From: Nocardioides sp.
Lineage (GTDB): Bacteria; Actinomycetota; Actinomycetes; Propionibacteriales; Nocardioidaceae
Assembly: GCA_030698375.1 (NCBI GenBank)
Contig: JAUYLL010000098.1
Coordinates: 1-34,520 of the forward strand
Direction of reading: 5' to 3'
DNA: 34,520 bases
Below, in pieces: positions 8,386-17,337 of this stretch. Under the pieces are notes generated by a model. It saw only the letters and a list, made by a program, of their open reading frames with translations. It made no database searches and was not told the DNA's origin. How positions within the stretch are numbered: position 1 is the first letter of the stretch; every line of letters begins with the position of its first letter. The translations under genes and the position numbers were made by a program.

Positions 8386-9772
8386 TGCTGCGGCGAATGG
8401 CGACGACTACTGTCGCCCACGCGACGAGAAGCACTACTCCTATTGCCGATCGACCGACGATGCTGACGTCCAACAGTTGCGAGACCGTCGCGATGAAAAC
8501 GAAGGCCGAAGTTGCACCCCAGCCCAAGACTAGCGGCGTTTTCCAGCCCAGCGAAACACGCCTCGACACCACAATCATTGGTCCCGCCGTTGTCACCAAT
8601 GTGCCACCGGCGTAGCCAATAGCGACCGCAAAGACACCTCCGTCACCGACGGCGAGTATCCAGATTAGGATGCCGACCGACGCGCCGGCGAAGCCAATTT
8701 TCACCGAATTCGCCATGCCACGCACGCCTGCCGCGGTCAGCGCTTGGGAGGCAGGCATCCCCAGCCCGCTAACCAGCATTGCACCGAGAAGCATCGGCAA
8801 AATTAGACCAGCAGGCTGATATCCAGGGCCCCACACTATCCGGATCGCCTCTGACGAGAACAGCATTACTGCTCCAACGAGCGGAACTAGTACTTCGGTC
8901 AAGCGCCTAACCGCCGCCGACAGTATGTACCTGGTCCTCTCAATGTCACGGGTAGCTCCTGAGAATGTCGGGAATAGCACCATCCCGAGGGCTGCCGTGA
9001 TTAACGAAAGGGGGGTTGCAAGAGTGAGCGCGGCAGCGTAGTGACCCGCGTCGTCACCGCCAACAACGACTGCTGCAATTATCAGTGAGGCCTGCATAAA
9101 GCCAGCGCTCACAAGCGTGCCCACGATCCCGAGCGCAACAAATCTGTCAATCTCGCGCGCCACTGATTGGTGAAGAACACCCTTAGGATTCCCGCGCCAA
9201 TTGACGGCGGCAAAAAAGAGCGAAGCCCCAACCACGGCCCAAAGCAGTTGCAGATCCCGAACGCCCGATGCCAGGAGCGCGGCCACAATTCCGATTCCTA
9301 AGCCCGCACTGAGCACCTCTGATAAGGACACTCTGCGAACTCGCCTGAACGCCAGGTGGTAGGACTTAGTGATCCCCTGCGCGATCAGCGCCAAAGTGAT
9401 GGCCGTCAACAATATCCAGTAACTGGGCCGCTCCCCAAGCAGTCCAATCCACACGATGCCGATCACGACACCAAGGACCACGCAACATTGCAGGGTGCGC
9501 CGACGTAGGTGGGCGATGATCGCGGCGCTTGAAGCGTCTACCTCCGTGCCCACTGGCCGCCCAGCAGCCACGAACCGGGTCTGTGCAGCCGCCATACTTG
9601 TTGGCCCAAGCAGGTTCAGCAAGTTTGCCGATGCCAGTAGGGCCGACGCCTGACCTAGAACTGCAGGACCGGCGAATCGCCCAACAATAACACTAATGCC
9701 GAACCTGTAGCCGCTTTGCGCGATTACACCGATCAATGCTAATGCCGAATCGCGGCGAATTTTCGAGGCCAT
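8363..9772 (-). CDS. Wzx-like polysaccharide repeat-unit flippase
   Basis: A 469-residue integral membrane protein with about 12-14 hydrophobic helices and few charged loops. The N-terminus (RDSALALIGVIAQSGYRFGI) and FAGPAVLGQASALLA fit the MATE/MOP polysaccharide-transporter family. So do the mid-protein motifs MVLFPTFSGATRDIERTRYIL and IVWGPGYQPAGLILPMLLGAM. It would flip undecaprenyl-pyrophosphate-linked repeat units across the membrane, pairing with the polymerase at 5951. It is the last gene of the minus-strand run that starts at 19,079, separated from its upstream neighbour by 153 bp. The stop lies 23 bp inside the convergent glycosyltransferase. Codon use is low-GC like the rest of the block. 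Confidence 0.88.
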   Translation of the reverse strand: MASKIRRDSALALIGVIAQSGYRFGISVIVGRFAGPAVLGQASALLASANLLNLLGPTSMAAAQTRFVAAGRPVGTEVDASSAAIIAHLRRRTLQCCVVLGVVIGIVWIGLLGERPSYWILLTAITLALIAQGITKSYHLAFRRVRRVSLSEVLSAGLGIGIVAALLASGVRDLQLLWAVVGASLFFAAVNWRGNPKGVLHQSVAREIDRFVALGIVGTLVSAGFMQASLIIAAVVVGGDDAGHYAAALTLATPLSLITAALGMVLFPTFSGATRDIERTRYILSAAVRRLTEVLVPLVGAVMLFSSEAIRIVWGPGYQPAGLILPMLLGAMLVSGLGMPASQALTAAGVRGMANSVKIGFAGASVGILIWILAVGDGGVFAVAIGYAGGTLVTTAGPMIVVSRRVSLGWKTPLVLGWGATSAFVFIATVSQLLDVSIVGRSAIGVVLLVAWATVVVAIRRSIKRPRTI

Positions 9773-9925
9773 AATTACCGCCCCGGTCGAAATGCTAATG
9801 TTTGCTCGTCAAGGCAGAGTTGATTTCGCATTACTACCACCCTCGCTGCCGCCCATCTTGGACCGACCCATGGACACTCCACGCCTTGGCGGCTCAATCC
9901 GCATTTGCGCTCATTTCGACAATGG

Positions 9926-11122
9926 TTACATGTTATTCATGCAGTCAATCAAAATGGCCGCCTCGGTATCCCAATTGTGGCGCTTCAGGAATGCCTCTCG
10001 TGCTCGATTGCCCATCTCGCGAACCTCTGTCGGGTGTCGTGCCAGCCAGGTCAAGCTTGCCGCAATTGACGCTGGATCTTCAAAGTCCGCCGTGATTCCA
10101 ATTTGTTCACTTTCGATGATCGCAACAATCCCGGTTGAGTAGCTCGGAGCAAGGACGGCAAGTCCCGACGCCATATACTCAAAAAAGCGGTTCGGCAGGC
10201 TCTCTATACCAAGATCTCGCTGATAAGCGATCATCCCAACCGTGCACTGGGACATCAATCTCGGCATCTCGGCATGGCTGACACTGGCCTGCAACACGAC
10301 CGCGTCGTGAGGCAATTCCGCCGCCATCGACGCAACTTGACGGTCGAACGCCGACTCTGCCGCCTCAGGGCGGCGCAGCATTCGTATGGAGATATGACTT
10401 GAAACTTCGCTCTCGAGGAGCTGAGCCGCCCGAATGACCTGGGAGGTGCCGTTTCCGCTCGATACCTTGCCATGCATCACCCCGACCGGGCCGTCGGCGG
10501 CTTCTTCGATGCGCTGCTCCTCCGAGAACTCGAATGGTGCACAATTTCTAACGACCAGTGTGGACGATCCAGAGACGGCATAAGGGGACAGCACTGCTTC
10601 GTTAACCCCAAGGACGAGGTCAACCCTACTGCATATCTTGGCAATGATGCGCTGCACAGTTCTGCGAATAATCTGCGGAGGTTCACCGCCGGGCCACCAG
10701 CGATTCAGTAGTCCGCGATGATAAACCTCGTGAATATCGAAAATGGTGCGACCGCCCTGTCGCTGCGCATTCCCTGTGATAACCCATGCCGAATCGGGGT
10801 CTGGCGAATACCACCAATCCACGTCTCGCACGCCGCGCGCTAGCCTTCGCGCCCTCCACGGTCCAAGAATTCGATCCTTGCGGCGATCGGCGACCGGGAA
10901 GAGTCGGTATTCCACTCCAGCCATACCGTGTGCTTTTCCCACGTATCCCGCCCGATCAGGACCCACCCAGGTAACACGATAGCCAGCACGCAAAAAAGCA
11001 GCGACCAGTCTGCTGGACACTCGTACGTCATCACAGGGATGCGCACTAGTGACGACACAGACGTGACCCCGAGAGACCCCAAGCGGGTTGTCTGCTCCTG
11101 CGGCCGCTCCGTCGGCTGTCAT
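9926..11122 (-). CDS. Glycosyltransferase, GT4-like GT-B fold
   Basis: About 398 residues. The N-terminal acceptor domain has VTSAHPCDDVRVSSRLVAAF and TIFDIHEVYHRG. The C-terminal donor domain has SLPNRFFEYMASGLAVLAPS, with a Glu in the FEYMASG motif as in GT4 enzymes, and ends in a tryptophan-containing helix (RHNWDTEA). The segment KVSSGNGTSQVIRAAQLL resembles the GT4 linker region. The ATG at 11,122 is preferred: GGAG lies 10 bases upstream and an earlier in-frame GTG at 11,140 has no better site. It is probably cytoplasmic or membrane-associated, adding a sugar to the lipid-linked repeat unit. Specificity cannot be assigned. The 105-bp gap to the next upstream gene has no recognisable terminator. 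Confidence 0.83.
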   Translation of the reverse strand: MTADGAAAGADNPLGVSRGHVCVVTSAHPCDDVRVSSRLVAAFLRAGYRVTWVGPDRAGYVGKAHGMAGVEYRLFPVADRRKDRILGPWRARRLARGVRDVDWWYSPDPDSAWVITGNAQRQGGRTIFDIHEVYHRGLLNRWWPGGEPPQIIRRTVQRIIAKICSRVDLVLGVNEAVLSPYAVSGSSTLVVRNCAPFEFSEEQRIEEAADGPVGVMHGKVSSGNGTSQVIRAAQLLESEVSSHISIRMLRRPEAAESAFDRQVASMAAELPHDAVVLQASVSHAEMPRLMSQCTVGMIAYQRDLGIESLPNRFFEYMASGLAVLAPSYSTGIVAIIESEQIGITADFEDPASIAASLTWLARHPTEVREMGNRAREAFLKRHNWDTEAAILIDCMNNM

Positions 11123-11227
11123 TTCCAAATCACTCCACACACCCTCGCGATCTGCCAGTCCGAACTGAATATTTGTCTACGAGCATCTCTAGGTACCAAC
11201 TACCCCTGCTAATTTCCCGCCCCGCAT

Positions 11228-12349
11228 CTATCGTCGAACGCCTGACAACTCATGGTGCCGTAGGGCCGTAGAGAGTATGAAGTTCACCACACGCCTGCTG
11301 GTATCCGTCACTTCGTACTCCGCAGGTATGGATCGCGCGGACGAGTGATCCTGGAGCATGTTCTCCACAGCAAGCAGTACGTTCGACCTATGCAGTCCGG
11401 CCGTGACTATCGCCCCTGCATCAAGAGCTTCTGGACGCTCAATCGCATCGCGCAGTGTGATTGCCGGGAAGCCCAGGATCGATGACTCCTCGGCGACGGT
11501 GCCCGAATCAGAGAGGACGCAGGCCGCGTCGAGTTGCAGTTTGATGTAATCGTGGAATCCAAATGGCTCCACGAAGTGGATACCGCTCAGGTCGAGTTCG
11601 CTTTCTTGCTCTGCGAGACGTTTTCTCGTCCTGGGGTGGGTCGAGACCACAACCCGCTTGCCAAATTGATCCCGCACTGCGATGAGGCACTCCAGCAGCA
11701 TCTCTAAACGCTTGGGTTGGTCCACGTTTTCCTCTCGGTGTGCGCTTACCAAGAAGTACTCACCGGGCGTAAGACCCATACGCTCGACTGCGTTAGATGC
11801 GTCGATCTGTTTACGGTATACCTCGAGTACTTCACGCATTGGGGACCCGGTCACCAAGACGCGGCGCGGGTGCAATCCCTCGGCCAATAGATTCCGACGT
11901 GCGTGCTCGGTATAAGCAAGATTGAAGTCAGCGACGTGGTCTACGAGTCGCCGGTTGGTCTCCTCGGGCACGTTGTCATCGAAGCAGCGGTTGCCGGCCT
12001 CCATGTGGTATGTCGGAACACGCATCCGTCTCGCCATCACGGTGGCGATACAAGAGTTTGTGTCACCTAGGACTAAGAAGGCGTCAGGCTTTTCCTCCAA
12101 CAATACTCTTTCGGTACCAACCAGTACGCCGCCAAGCACCGCCCCGAGGCTACTCGTGTCCACCGCCAAGTAGTGGTCCGGAGCACGCAACCTCAAATCA
12201 TCGAAAAACACCTGGTTGAGCGAGTAATCGTAGTTCTGCCCGGTGTGGACGAGCACATGCTCGATCCCGGAGGTATTGTCGAGACGATCGATTACCCGCG
12301 CCAATCGGATGATCTCCGGGCGGGTTCCGACGACAGTCATGACCTTCAT
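11228..12349 (-). CDS. capG: UDP-L-FucNAc synthase / UDP-HexNAc 2-epimerase (CapG/FnlC/WbjD)
   Basis: A 373-residue non-hydrolysing 2-epimerase family protein beginning MKVMTVVGTRPEIIRLA. It has HTGQNYDYSLNQVFF, LGDTNSCIA, HMEAGNRCFDDNVPEETNRR, SAHREENVD and LSDSGTVAEESSILGFPAITLR. The MEAGNRCFD and DSGTVAEESSILGFPA signatures are those of CapG/FnlC/WbjD rather than WecB. In that pathway it epimerises C2 of UDP-2-acetamido-2,6-dideoxy-L-talose to UDP-L-FucNAc. It follows capF with a 4-bp ATGA overlap and completes a capE-capF-capG cassette. It is not a recent duplicate of the epimerase at 310-1398, whose motifs differ throughout. Confidence 0.93.
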   Translation of the reverse strand: MKVMTVVGTRPEIIRLARVIDRLDNTSGIEHVLVHTGQNYDYSLNQVFFDDLRLRAPDHYLAVDTSSLGAVLGGVLVGTERVLLEEKPDAFLVLGDTNSCIATVMARRMRVPTYHMEAGNRCFDDNVPEETNRRLVDHVADFNLAYTEHARRNLLAEGLHPRRVLVTGSPMREVLEVYRKQIDASNAVERMGLTPGEYFLVSAHREENVDQPKRLEMLLECLIAVRDQFGKRVVVSTHPRTRKRLAEQESELDLSGIHFVEPFGFHDYIKLQLDAACVLSDSGTVAEESSILGFPAITLRDAIERPEALDAGAIVTAGLHRSNVLLAVENMLQDHSSARSIPAEYEVTDTSRRVVNFILSTALRHHELSGVRR

Positions 12350-13464
12350 GCGAGTCCTTCCTGGGCAATGCTCTCAGAGAACTGGTCCGGATTCGCGTGA
12401 TCGAGCAACTGATCGGCCCAGAACATCGTGACCAACTCGCTAGCGCCGACGTTGCGGATGTTGTGAACCCAGAGCGTGGGCATATCGACGAATGAAGGGC
12501 GGTCGCCGCTGAGACGGAACGTCGCCACGTCGTTGTGCAGCAGTCGCCGCAATTGAATCTCCGCCTCTCCCTTGACGACGAAGAACCGCTCGACCTTGTG
12601 GAGATGGTAGTGCTCGCCGCGCTTCTGACCAGGGAGCGTCGTCGACATGAACGCCATGCCGGGTCCGCCGTGGGCTCGGACGGTCTCGAACAGATTCCCC
12701 CGATCGTCTGCGTGCACCTGTGGGAAGACCGGCCACATGTCAGGGAATGCGGCAGCCCGGTAGGTGTTGAAAAGGTTGCGGCGCATGGGCGTCGAGATCT
12801 TGGGTATCGCGCCGTGCTCGGCGTACAACGCGTGGAACTCTTGTAAGAGCGCCAGCACATCGCCGATACCGATCGACTCAGCCTCGACCACCTTGCGCAC
12901 GTCGGTGCCCAACGCTTCGATCAGCGCCGCAGCAGCGTCCTGCGCATGCAGCAGCGGTATCGCGCGGTCGCCGGTGACGGTTGGCGTGCGACCGGCTACC
13001 ACCTCATGCGCGAAGGTAGCAACGAACGAGTTGTAGCCGGGGCGACCGTGTTCGCCGAAGAGATTCGGCAGCAGGAGGTCTGCGAACCGGCCACCGCACG
13101 CCCGCACATCTTCGCCGAGCAGCGCGGCAGCACGAGCCTTTCCTCGCCCGTATGCGTTGTCGAGCTCGGCCTGTACCGAGTTAGCGAAAACTACGTCGAC
13201 CGGACGGCCCAGGCGGCGCAGTGCGCGACCAAGTGTCTCGGCGATCTCGACATTCCCCTGCTCGACAGCCTCGTCGGTCTCAGATCGGTTGACACCCGCG
13301 ATGTGGATGACTGCATCCACGTCCGCCATTGCGGCGACAAGCAGGTCGGGGTCCGTGAACTCGCTGCGGCCAAGCCGAACTGGCTCCGTTTGAACAAGTG
13401 CCCGGAGTCGACAGGCCGTGTGCCAGCCGAGGAAACCGAATCCTCCCGTGATTGCAACCCTCAC
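12346..13464 (-). CDS. capF: UDP-4-keto-6-deoxy-HexNAc reductase with cupin domain (CapF/FnlB/WbjC)
   Basis: A 372-residue two-domain enzyme. The N-terminal short-chain dehydrogenase domain begins MRVAITGGFGFLGWH. It carries the unusual Tyr105-x3-Lys109 (YGRGK) expected for CapF and LPNLFGEHGRPGYNS. From about residue 240 there is a cupin domain with HYHLHKVERFFVV (His285, 287, 289 as likely metal ligands) and MPTLWVHNIRNVG. In CapF the cupin domain epimerises C3 and the dehydrogenase domain reduces the C4 ketone with NADPH, giving UDP-2-acetamido-2,6-dideoxy-L-talose. The GTG start overlaps the capE stop (GTGA) and the stop overlaps the capG start. Both domains appear intact. Confidence 0.95.
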   Translation of the reverse strand: MRVAITGGFGFLGWHTACRLRALVQTEPVRLGRSEFTDPDLLVAAMADVDAVIHIAGVNRSETDEAVEQGNVEIAETLGRALRRLGRPVDVVFANSVQAELDNAYGRGKARAAALLGEDVRACGGRFADLLLPNLFGEHGRPGYNSFVATFAHEVVAGRTPTVTGDRAIPLLHAQDAAAALIEALGTDVRKVVEAESIGIGDVLALLQEFHALYAEHGAIPKISTPMRRNLFNTYRAAAFPDMWPVFPQVHADDRGNLFETVRAHGGPGMAFMSTTLPGQKRGEHYHLHKVERFFVVKGEAEIQLRRLLHNDVATFRLSGDRPSFVDMPTLWVHNIRNVGASELVTMFWADQLLDHANPDQFSESIAQEGLA

Positions 13465-14504
13465 GCGAGATCCTCCGGGTCACGCCCAGCCGCGATCAGC
13501 TCTTCACGGATCGGGGCTAGTCGCAGCAGGAGCCGCTTGATCCCGTCGATCCCTAACCGCTCGGTGTTGTGGGAGGTGTAATCCTCGTCTACGACCTTCT
13601 TCTCGCCCTCGTCGAAGTAGAGCTCGTACTCCAGCGATCGAGCGTCAAGCGGGACGCGGTAGTACTCGCCCCGATCATCTGCGTGTTGGCGCTCCTCACG
13701 ACTGAGCAATGACTCGTAGAGCTTCTCGCCATGACGGACACCGATGGTCTTGATCTCAGGGTCGTCATTGCCGAACAGCGAGGCGACTGCGCGGGCCAGA
13801 TCTTCGACCGTCCCCGCCGGGGCCTTGCGCACGAAGAGGTCGCCGGGGGTGGCATTCGTAAACGCGTACTCCACCAAGTCGACCGACTCGTCGAGAGACA
13901 TGAGGAAACGAGTCATGTTCGGGTCAGTGATAGTCAGCGGTTTGCCCTGCTTCAGTTGCTGTACGAAGACCGGGATGACCGATCCTCTGCTGTACATCAC
14001 ATTCCCGTACCGGGTGACTGAGACCGTCGGCCCCTCGGAGCCTCGGTTTCGCGCGTGGGCTTGCGCGACCTTCTCCATCATGGCCTTCGAGATGCCCATC
14101 GCGTTGATGGGATAGACCGCCTTGTCAGTGCTCAGGCACACCACCGACTCCACCCCGGCGCGCTCGGCCGCGCGGATGACGTTGTCGCTCCCAGTCACAT
14201 TGGTCAAGACCGCCTGCTGCGGGAAGAACTCGCAACTTGGCACTTGCTTGAGCGCAGCCGCGTGAAAGACGTGTCGCACTCCCTGCACGGCATCCTCGAC
14301 GCTTCGCTGGTCTCGGACGTCCCCAACATGGAACTTCACCCGGGAGTCGCTGAGTTCGCGGCGCATAGCGTCCTGCTTGGCTTCATCGCGGCTCAACACC
14401 CGGACCTCGTCTACGCCAGCCGCCAACAGGCGACGAACCATGGTGGAACCAAACGACCCCGTCCCACCCGTGACGAGCACCGGACCTGACGTCGGTTTCA
14501 TCAT
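13461..14504 (-). CDS. capE: UDP-GlcNAc 4,6-dehydratase / 5-epimerase (CapE/FnlA/WbjB)
   Basis: A 347-residue extended short-chain dehydrogenase. The NAD motif is VTGGTGSFGS (residues 11-20). The catalytic stretch STDKAVYPINAMGISKAMMEK contains Lys128, Met136 and Lys140. The methionine in place of the usual catalytic tyrosine, and the spacing, match the inverting dehydratase CapE. It converts UDP-GlcNAc to the 4-keto-6-deoxy-L-arabino sugar, the first step to UDP-L-FucNAc. The frame is open much further upstream, but two tandem ATGs at 14,504 and 14,501 lie directly behind GAGGTG, with AGGAG a little further up. The first is chosen. It begins 61 bp after the WbuB-like transferase. Confidence 0.95.
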   Translation of the reverse strand: MMKPTSGPVLVTGGTGSFGSTMVRRLLAAGVDEVRVLSRDEAKQDAMRRELSDSRVKFHVGDVRDQRSVEDAVQGVRHVFHAAALKQVPSCEFFPQQAVLTNVTGSDNVIRAAERAGVESVVCLSTDKAVYPINAMGISKAMMEKVAQAHARNRGSEGPTVSVTRYGNVMYSRGSVIPVFVQQLKQGKPLTITDPNMTRFLMSLDESVDLVEYAFTNATPGDLFVRKAPAGTVEDLARAVASLFGNDDPEIKTIGVRHGEKLYESLLSREERQHADDRGEYYRVPLDARSLEYELYFDEGEKKVVDEDYTSHNTERLGIDGIKRLLLRLAPIREELIAAGRDPEDLA

Positions 14505-14565
14505 CACCTCAGTTTCTCCTATCCCGCTCACTGCGACTTGCTCTCGACAACCGGCGCATGCGTTC

Positions 14566-15852
14566 CTACTGCGCTGCCCGCCGATCTCGAGTTTTCGACC
14601 TTCGTCCCCCATTGGATGCCCGCCGAAGCAGGTCAGCGAGAACCCCTCCCCCGTTCGGATCCCCCATGTTCTGGTCGTAGTACCTGCGTCCCCTGGCGCC
14701 CATTTCGGCAAGCTGTGCGGAATCCAGTAATGCGAGCTTCTCGATGGCTTCCGCCGCAGCTTTAGTGTCCCCGGGCCGCACCACAAAGCCACAGCCAGCG
14801 TCACGCACTGCCGTGCTGACGTCACCAGAGGCCAACGCTAGGACCGGTCTAGCTAGAGCTAGGAGGGTCTGAAACTTGCTCGGCATGGTTACTTCAAACA
14901 GACCGTCGGCGGCAAGAGAAACGACGTGTACATCCGCTAGATCCATCAACGCAGCCATACTTTCTCGCGGTTGCGCATCGACGAAATGGACACGGACGTC
15001 AGCTGCCTCGCTCGCGAGTCTCATCAGATTCTTCTTGGCCACCCCGCGCCCGACCATGACGAGGTGGCACGCCCGCTCGGGTGCCGCCGCACCGACACCG
15101 CGGAGCAGGGCATCAAGGCCCTGCGCTGCACCATGGTTCCCGGCGTACATCAGGACGAGGTCGCTTTCATCGATACCAAGGCTGTCACGTGTCACGGGGG
15201 TGTCGGCGCCATGGAAAGCCGACGTATCCACAGAGTTGTAAACTAATTCCAAGCGTTCCCGGGGCACGCCCCGAGCAATTAGGAGATCCACCATTCCTGG
15301 TGAGATGACAGCGATCTTCGAGGCGCCGCGATATGCGGAGTTCACGAATGGCTCGATCAGTCGCCACAAGAGGCGGCTGACTCGACCCGGCAGGAATCCG
15401 GAGGAAAACACCGAGTCTGGCCAGACATCTTGAATCAGCAGCACGTAAGGAGTCCCGAACAGCCACCGTCCCATCATCGCTGGTAGAGCCGCTGTTGCTG
15501 GCGAGGAGTACACGAGCACCGCGTCGGCCCAGCGCATTCGGCGAAGGCCCAAGCATGTAGAAGAAACTGCCCACGACACATAGTTCATGATCCGACGCAG
15601 CGCGCTCGCATCATGGCTCGGATAAAGTGGCGTTCGGTGCACCGTGAGTCCATGGACCTCCTCGGTCAGAGTGGAGTAAGCGCGGTACCCCTCTGCAACC
15701 GTCCCCGACGGATAATTCGGAATCCCGGTCAGAACTTCGGTCGCGAGCCCGTCGTCTACTAGAGCCCTAGCGATCCGCAGCGCCTGAGTCGCTGGCTCCG
15801 GTGGGAACCACTGGGTAACAAAGAGCACCCGCATTCCCGAGCACGGGTTCAT
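14566..15852 (-). CDS. WbuB-like glycosyltransferase, GT4 (probable L-FucNAc transferase)
   Basis: About 428 residues. The start MRVLFVTQWFPPEPATQALR with LTGIPNYPSGTVAEGYR is the hallmark of the WbuB/WbjE-type GT4 branch. Also visible are LIQDVWPDSVFSSGFLP, VYNSVD, LVLMYAGNHGAAQGLDALL and EVTMPSKFQTLLALARPVLAL, where the glutamate in LFEVTMPSK sits in the donor site. WbuB-type enzymes transfer L-FucNAc to a lipid-linked sugar, and this gene stands directly before capE, capF and capG. The ATG at 15,852 has GGAG nine bases upstream. A GTG at 15,876 overlapping the ATP-grasp stop is the main alternative. Donor assignment is inferred from branch and context. Confidence 0.88.
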   Translation of the reverse strand: MNPCSGMRVLFVTQWFPPEPATQALRIARALVDDGLATEVLTGIPNYPSGTVAEGYRAYSTLTEEVHGLTVHRTPLYPSHDASALRRIMNYVSWAVSSTCLGLRRMRWADAVLVYSSPATAALPAMMGRWLFGTPYVLLIQDVWPDSVFSSGFLPGRVSRLLWRLIEPFVNSAYRGASKIAVISPGMVDLLIARGVPRERLELVYNSVDTSAFHGADTPVTRDSLGIDESDLVLMYAGNHGAAQGLDALLRGVGAAAPERACHLVMVGRGVAKKNLMRLASEAADVRVHFVDAQPRESMAALMDLADVHVVSLAADGLFEVTMPSKFQTLLALARPVLALASGDVSTAVRDAGCGFVVRPGDTKAAAEAIEKLALLDSAQLAEMGARGRRYYDQNMGDPNGGGVLADLLRRASNGGRRSKTRDRRAAQ

Positions 15853-15872
15853 ACCGGCCGGCTCCGCCTCAG

Positions 15873-16817
15873 TCACAGCGCGACTACCTCGATCGACTTG
15901 GCACCGAGGAAGCGGGACCGAGCCTCCACCTGGAAAGGTTGCCCCTCCCCGCGCGCAACTTGCCACACAGCTTCTGCAGCCGGGTAACCAGCCATCAGGC
16001 TGAACGCATAACCTCCGCCGAAGCGCGGATTCACATCAAGAACGCGTACACCGTCGGGTCCGACCATGATGTCAACATCCATGTTGCCCAAGTGGTGAAG
16101 GTCGCTCAGCGCTTCGACTACCGGCCGAAGGTCCGTCGATAACTCGACGCTGGGGATGACCTCTGCGGCGTCGGTCTCACCTGCGCGCATCCGGATCTTT
16201 CGCTTCGCACTGAGCCCATTGATGACCTGCCCCGGCCATACGAAAAAATCGAGATTCCACTCCTCACCGGTGAGACAGGGTTGGGCTACGAGGGACGCAT
16301 CCACCAGTGCGCGACGCGCCGTATCGCTGTCGACGCCAATCTGAAGTCCAGAGGAACCTGACCCCAGCCTCTCCTTGAGCACCCACGTGGCACTTTCGCC
16401 GCCGGGGAACTCGTCTGCCGCGAAAGTGGGGACCGCCAGCGTGGGTGCGCACCCAGTGAGGTAGTTCGCCAACCTCTTCTTGTCCAGGAGCACGTCAGCC
16501 GTCTCCGCCGCAGGGCCTATCCACACACATCCCAGCGCACCCAGATGGTCCCCCAGACGGCTAACTCTCCCAATCTGATAGTCGTGCAAACTGAGGACAG
16601 CGTTCACCTCCAATCGTTCGCAGGTGTTTAGCAGCCACCGATCTGCTTCGGCCGCGTCGGCAGGTTCCACCAACGGTGTGATGCCGGGAACCCTCAGTCC
16701 CGGCAATAGAGGTTCAACATCCGCGGCGAGGAGTTCGTCGCTATCCAGCTTCGCCTTCAACAGGGCCTCTGCGACATACCGCCGGCGTCCCGCGGAAAGT
16801 ATAAGAACCTTAGTCAT
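15873..16817 (-). CDS. ATP-grasp carboxylate-amine ligase (carbamoyl-phosphate-synthase-like)
   Basis: About 314 residues. The N-terminus (MTKVLILSAGRRRYVAEALL) is a pre-ATP-grasp Rossmann-like domain with ADVEPLLPGL. The ATP-grasp core follows: LLDKKRLANYL, WVLKERLGSGSSGLQIG (ATP-binding lysine and glycine-rich loop), EEWNLDFFVWPG, and the metal-binding DVNPRFGGGYAF. ATP-grasp ligases join a carboxylate, through an acyl-phosphate, to an amine. The ATG at 16,817 overlaps the GNAT stop by 8 bp; the frame is open further up. Between a PglC-like transferase and a PglE-like aminotransferase, it may acylate the 4-amino group of a bacillosamine-type sugar, as the ATP-grasp domain of Neisseria PglB2 is thought to do with glycerate. 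The substrates are inferred. Confidence 0.85.
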   Translation of the reverse strand: MTKVLILSAGRRRYVAEALLKAKLDSDELLAADVEPLLPGLRVPGITPLVEPADAAEADRWLLNTCERLEVNAVLSLHDYQIGRVSRLGDHLGALGCVWIGPAAETADVLLDKKRLANYLTGCAPTLAVPTFAADEFPGGESATWVLKERLGSGSSGLQIGVDSDTARRALVDASLVAQPCLTGEEWNLDFFVWPGQVINGLSAKRKIRMRAGETDAAEVIPSVELSTDLRPVVEALSDLHHLGNMDVDIMVGPDGVRVLDVNPRFGGGYAFSLMAGYPAAEAVWQVARGEGQPFQVEARSRFLGAKSIEVVAL

Positions 16818-17337
16818 TGTCGCCGCCAACCGACGTCCAGTCAGCAGAAAGGAGGCCATGTATGATCCTATCGACGACCGCACCGCGGTAAGCGTAATGC
16901 TCGCGCAGATGCCCCTCTTTCAGAAAACCCGCCCGCTCGTAGAAGCGTCGAGCATCTTCATTGGGCCCCATCGTGTAGAGAAAGATCCGGTTCAAGCGCC
17001 GTTCTCGAAAGCCCCATTCACACAGGGCGTTCAGGGCACGGGAGCCGAATCCGCGTCCGTGCAAGACCGGCCCGACGAACATGTAAAGCTCGCCACGGCG
17101 GGCGACCTCGTCGATTCCAGTGATCCCGCACATGACGGCAGGGGCCCCGCCGTCGTCGAGATAAACGAAGTCCGCGCGCGAGTCGTCCGACCGAACTCGG
17201 CGGAACCACTCCGCCGTGGACTCGACCGTGATGGACCCTGCGATCGGAACGCCAGCAAGCACCGCCGGATGGCTGAGCCAGTCGACTCGCGCATCAACAT
17301 GGTTGGCCGAGAACCTCACCAGCCGTTGATCAATCAT
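16810..17337 (-). CDS. GNAT-family N-acetyltransferase
   Basis: About 175 residues with the GNAT fold of the RimJ/RimL-like branch. LYMFVGPVLHGRGFGSRALNALCEWGF contains the acetyl-CoA pyrophosphate-binding motif, and LYTMGPNEDARRFYERAGFLKEGHLRE is the typical C-terminal half. Start choice is open: ATG at 17,337 overlaps the PglC-like stop by 8 bp, and GTGs lie at 17,343 and 17,346. It sits between the PglC-like transferase and the ATP-grasp gene in a run of overlapping genes. An obvious role is N-acetylation of an amino sugar nucleotide made by the aminotransferase two genes upstream, in place of the left-handed-helix PglD used elsewhere. That assignment is inference. Confidence 0.88.
   Translation of the reverse strand: MIDQRLVRFSANHVDARVDWLSHPAVLAGVPIAGSITVESTAEWFRRVRSDDSRADFVYLDDGGAPAVMCGITGIDEVARRGELYMFVGPVLHGRGFGSRALNALCEWGFRERRLNRIFLYTMGPNEDARRFYERAGFLKEGHLREHYAYRGAVVDRIIHGLLSADWTSVGGDND

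Noticed and set aside
310-12349. The two 2-epimerase genes as a duplication
   Set aside because: Their diagnostic motifs place them in different branches (WbpI-like versus CapG-like), so they serve different pathways.
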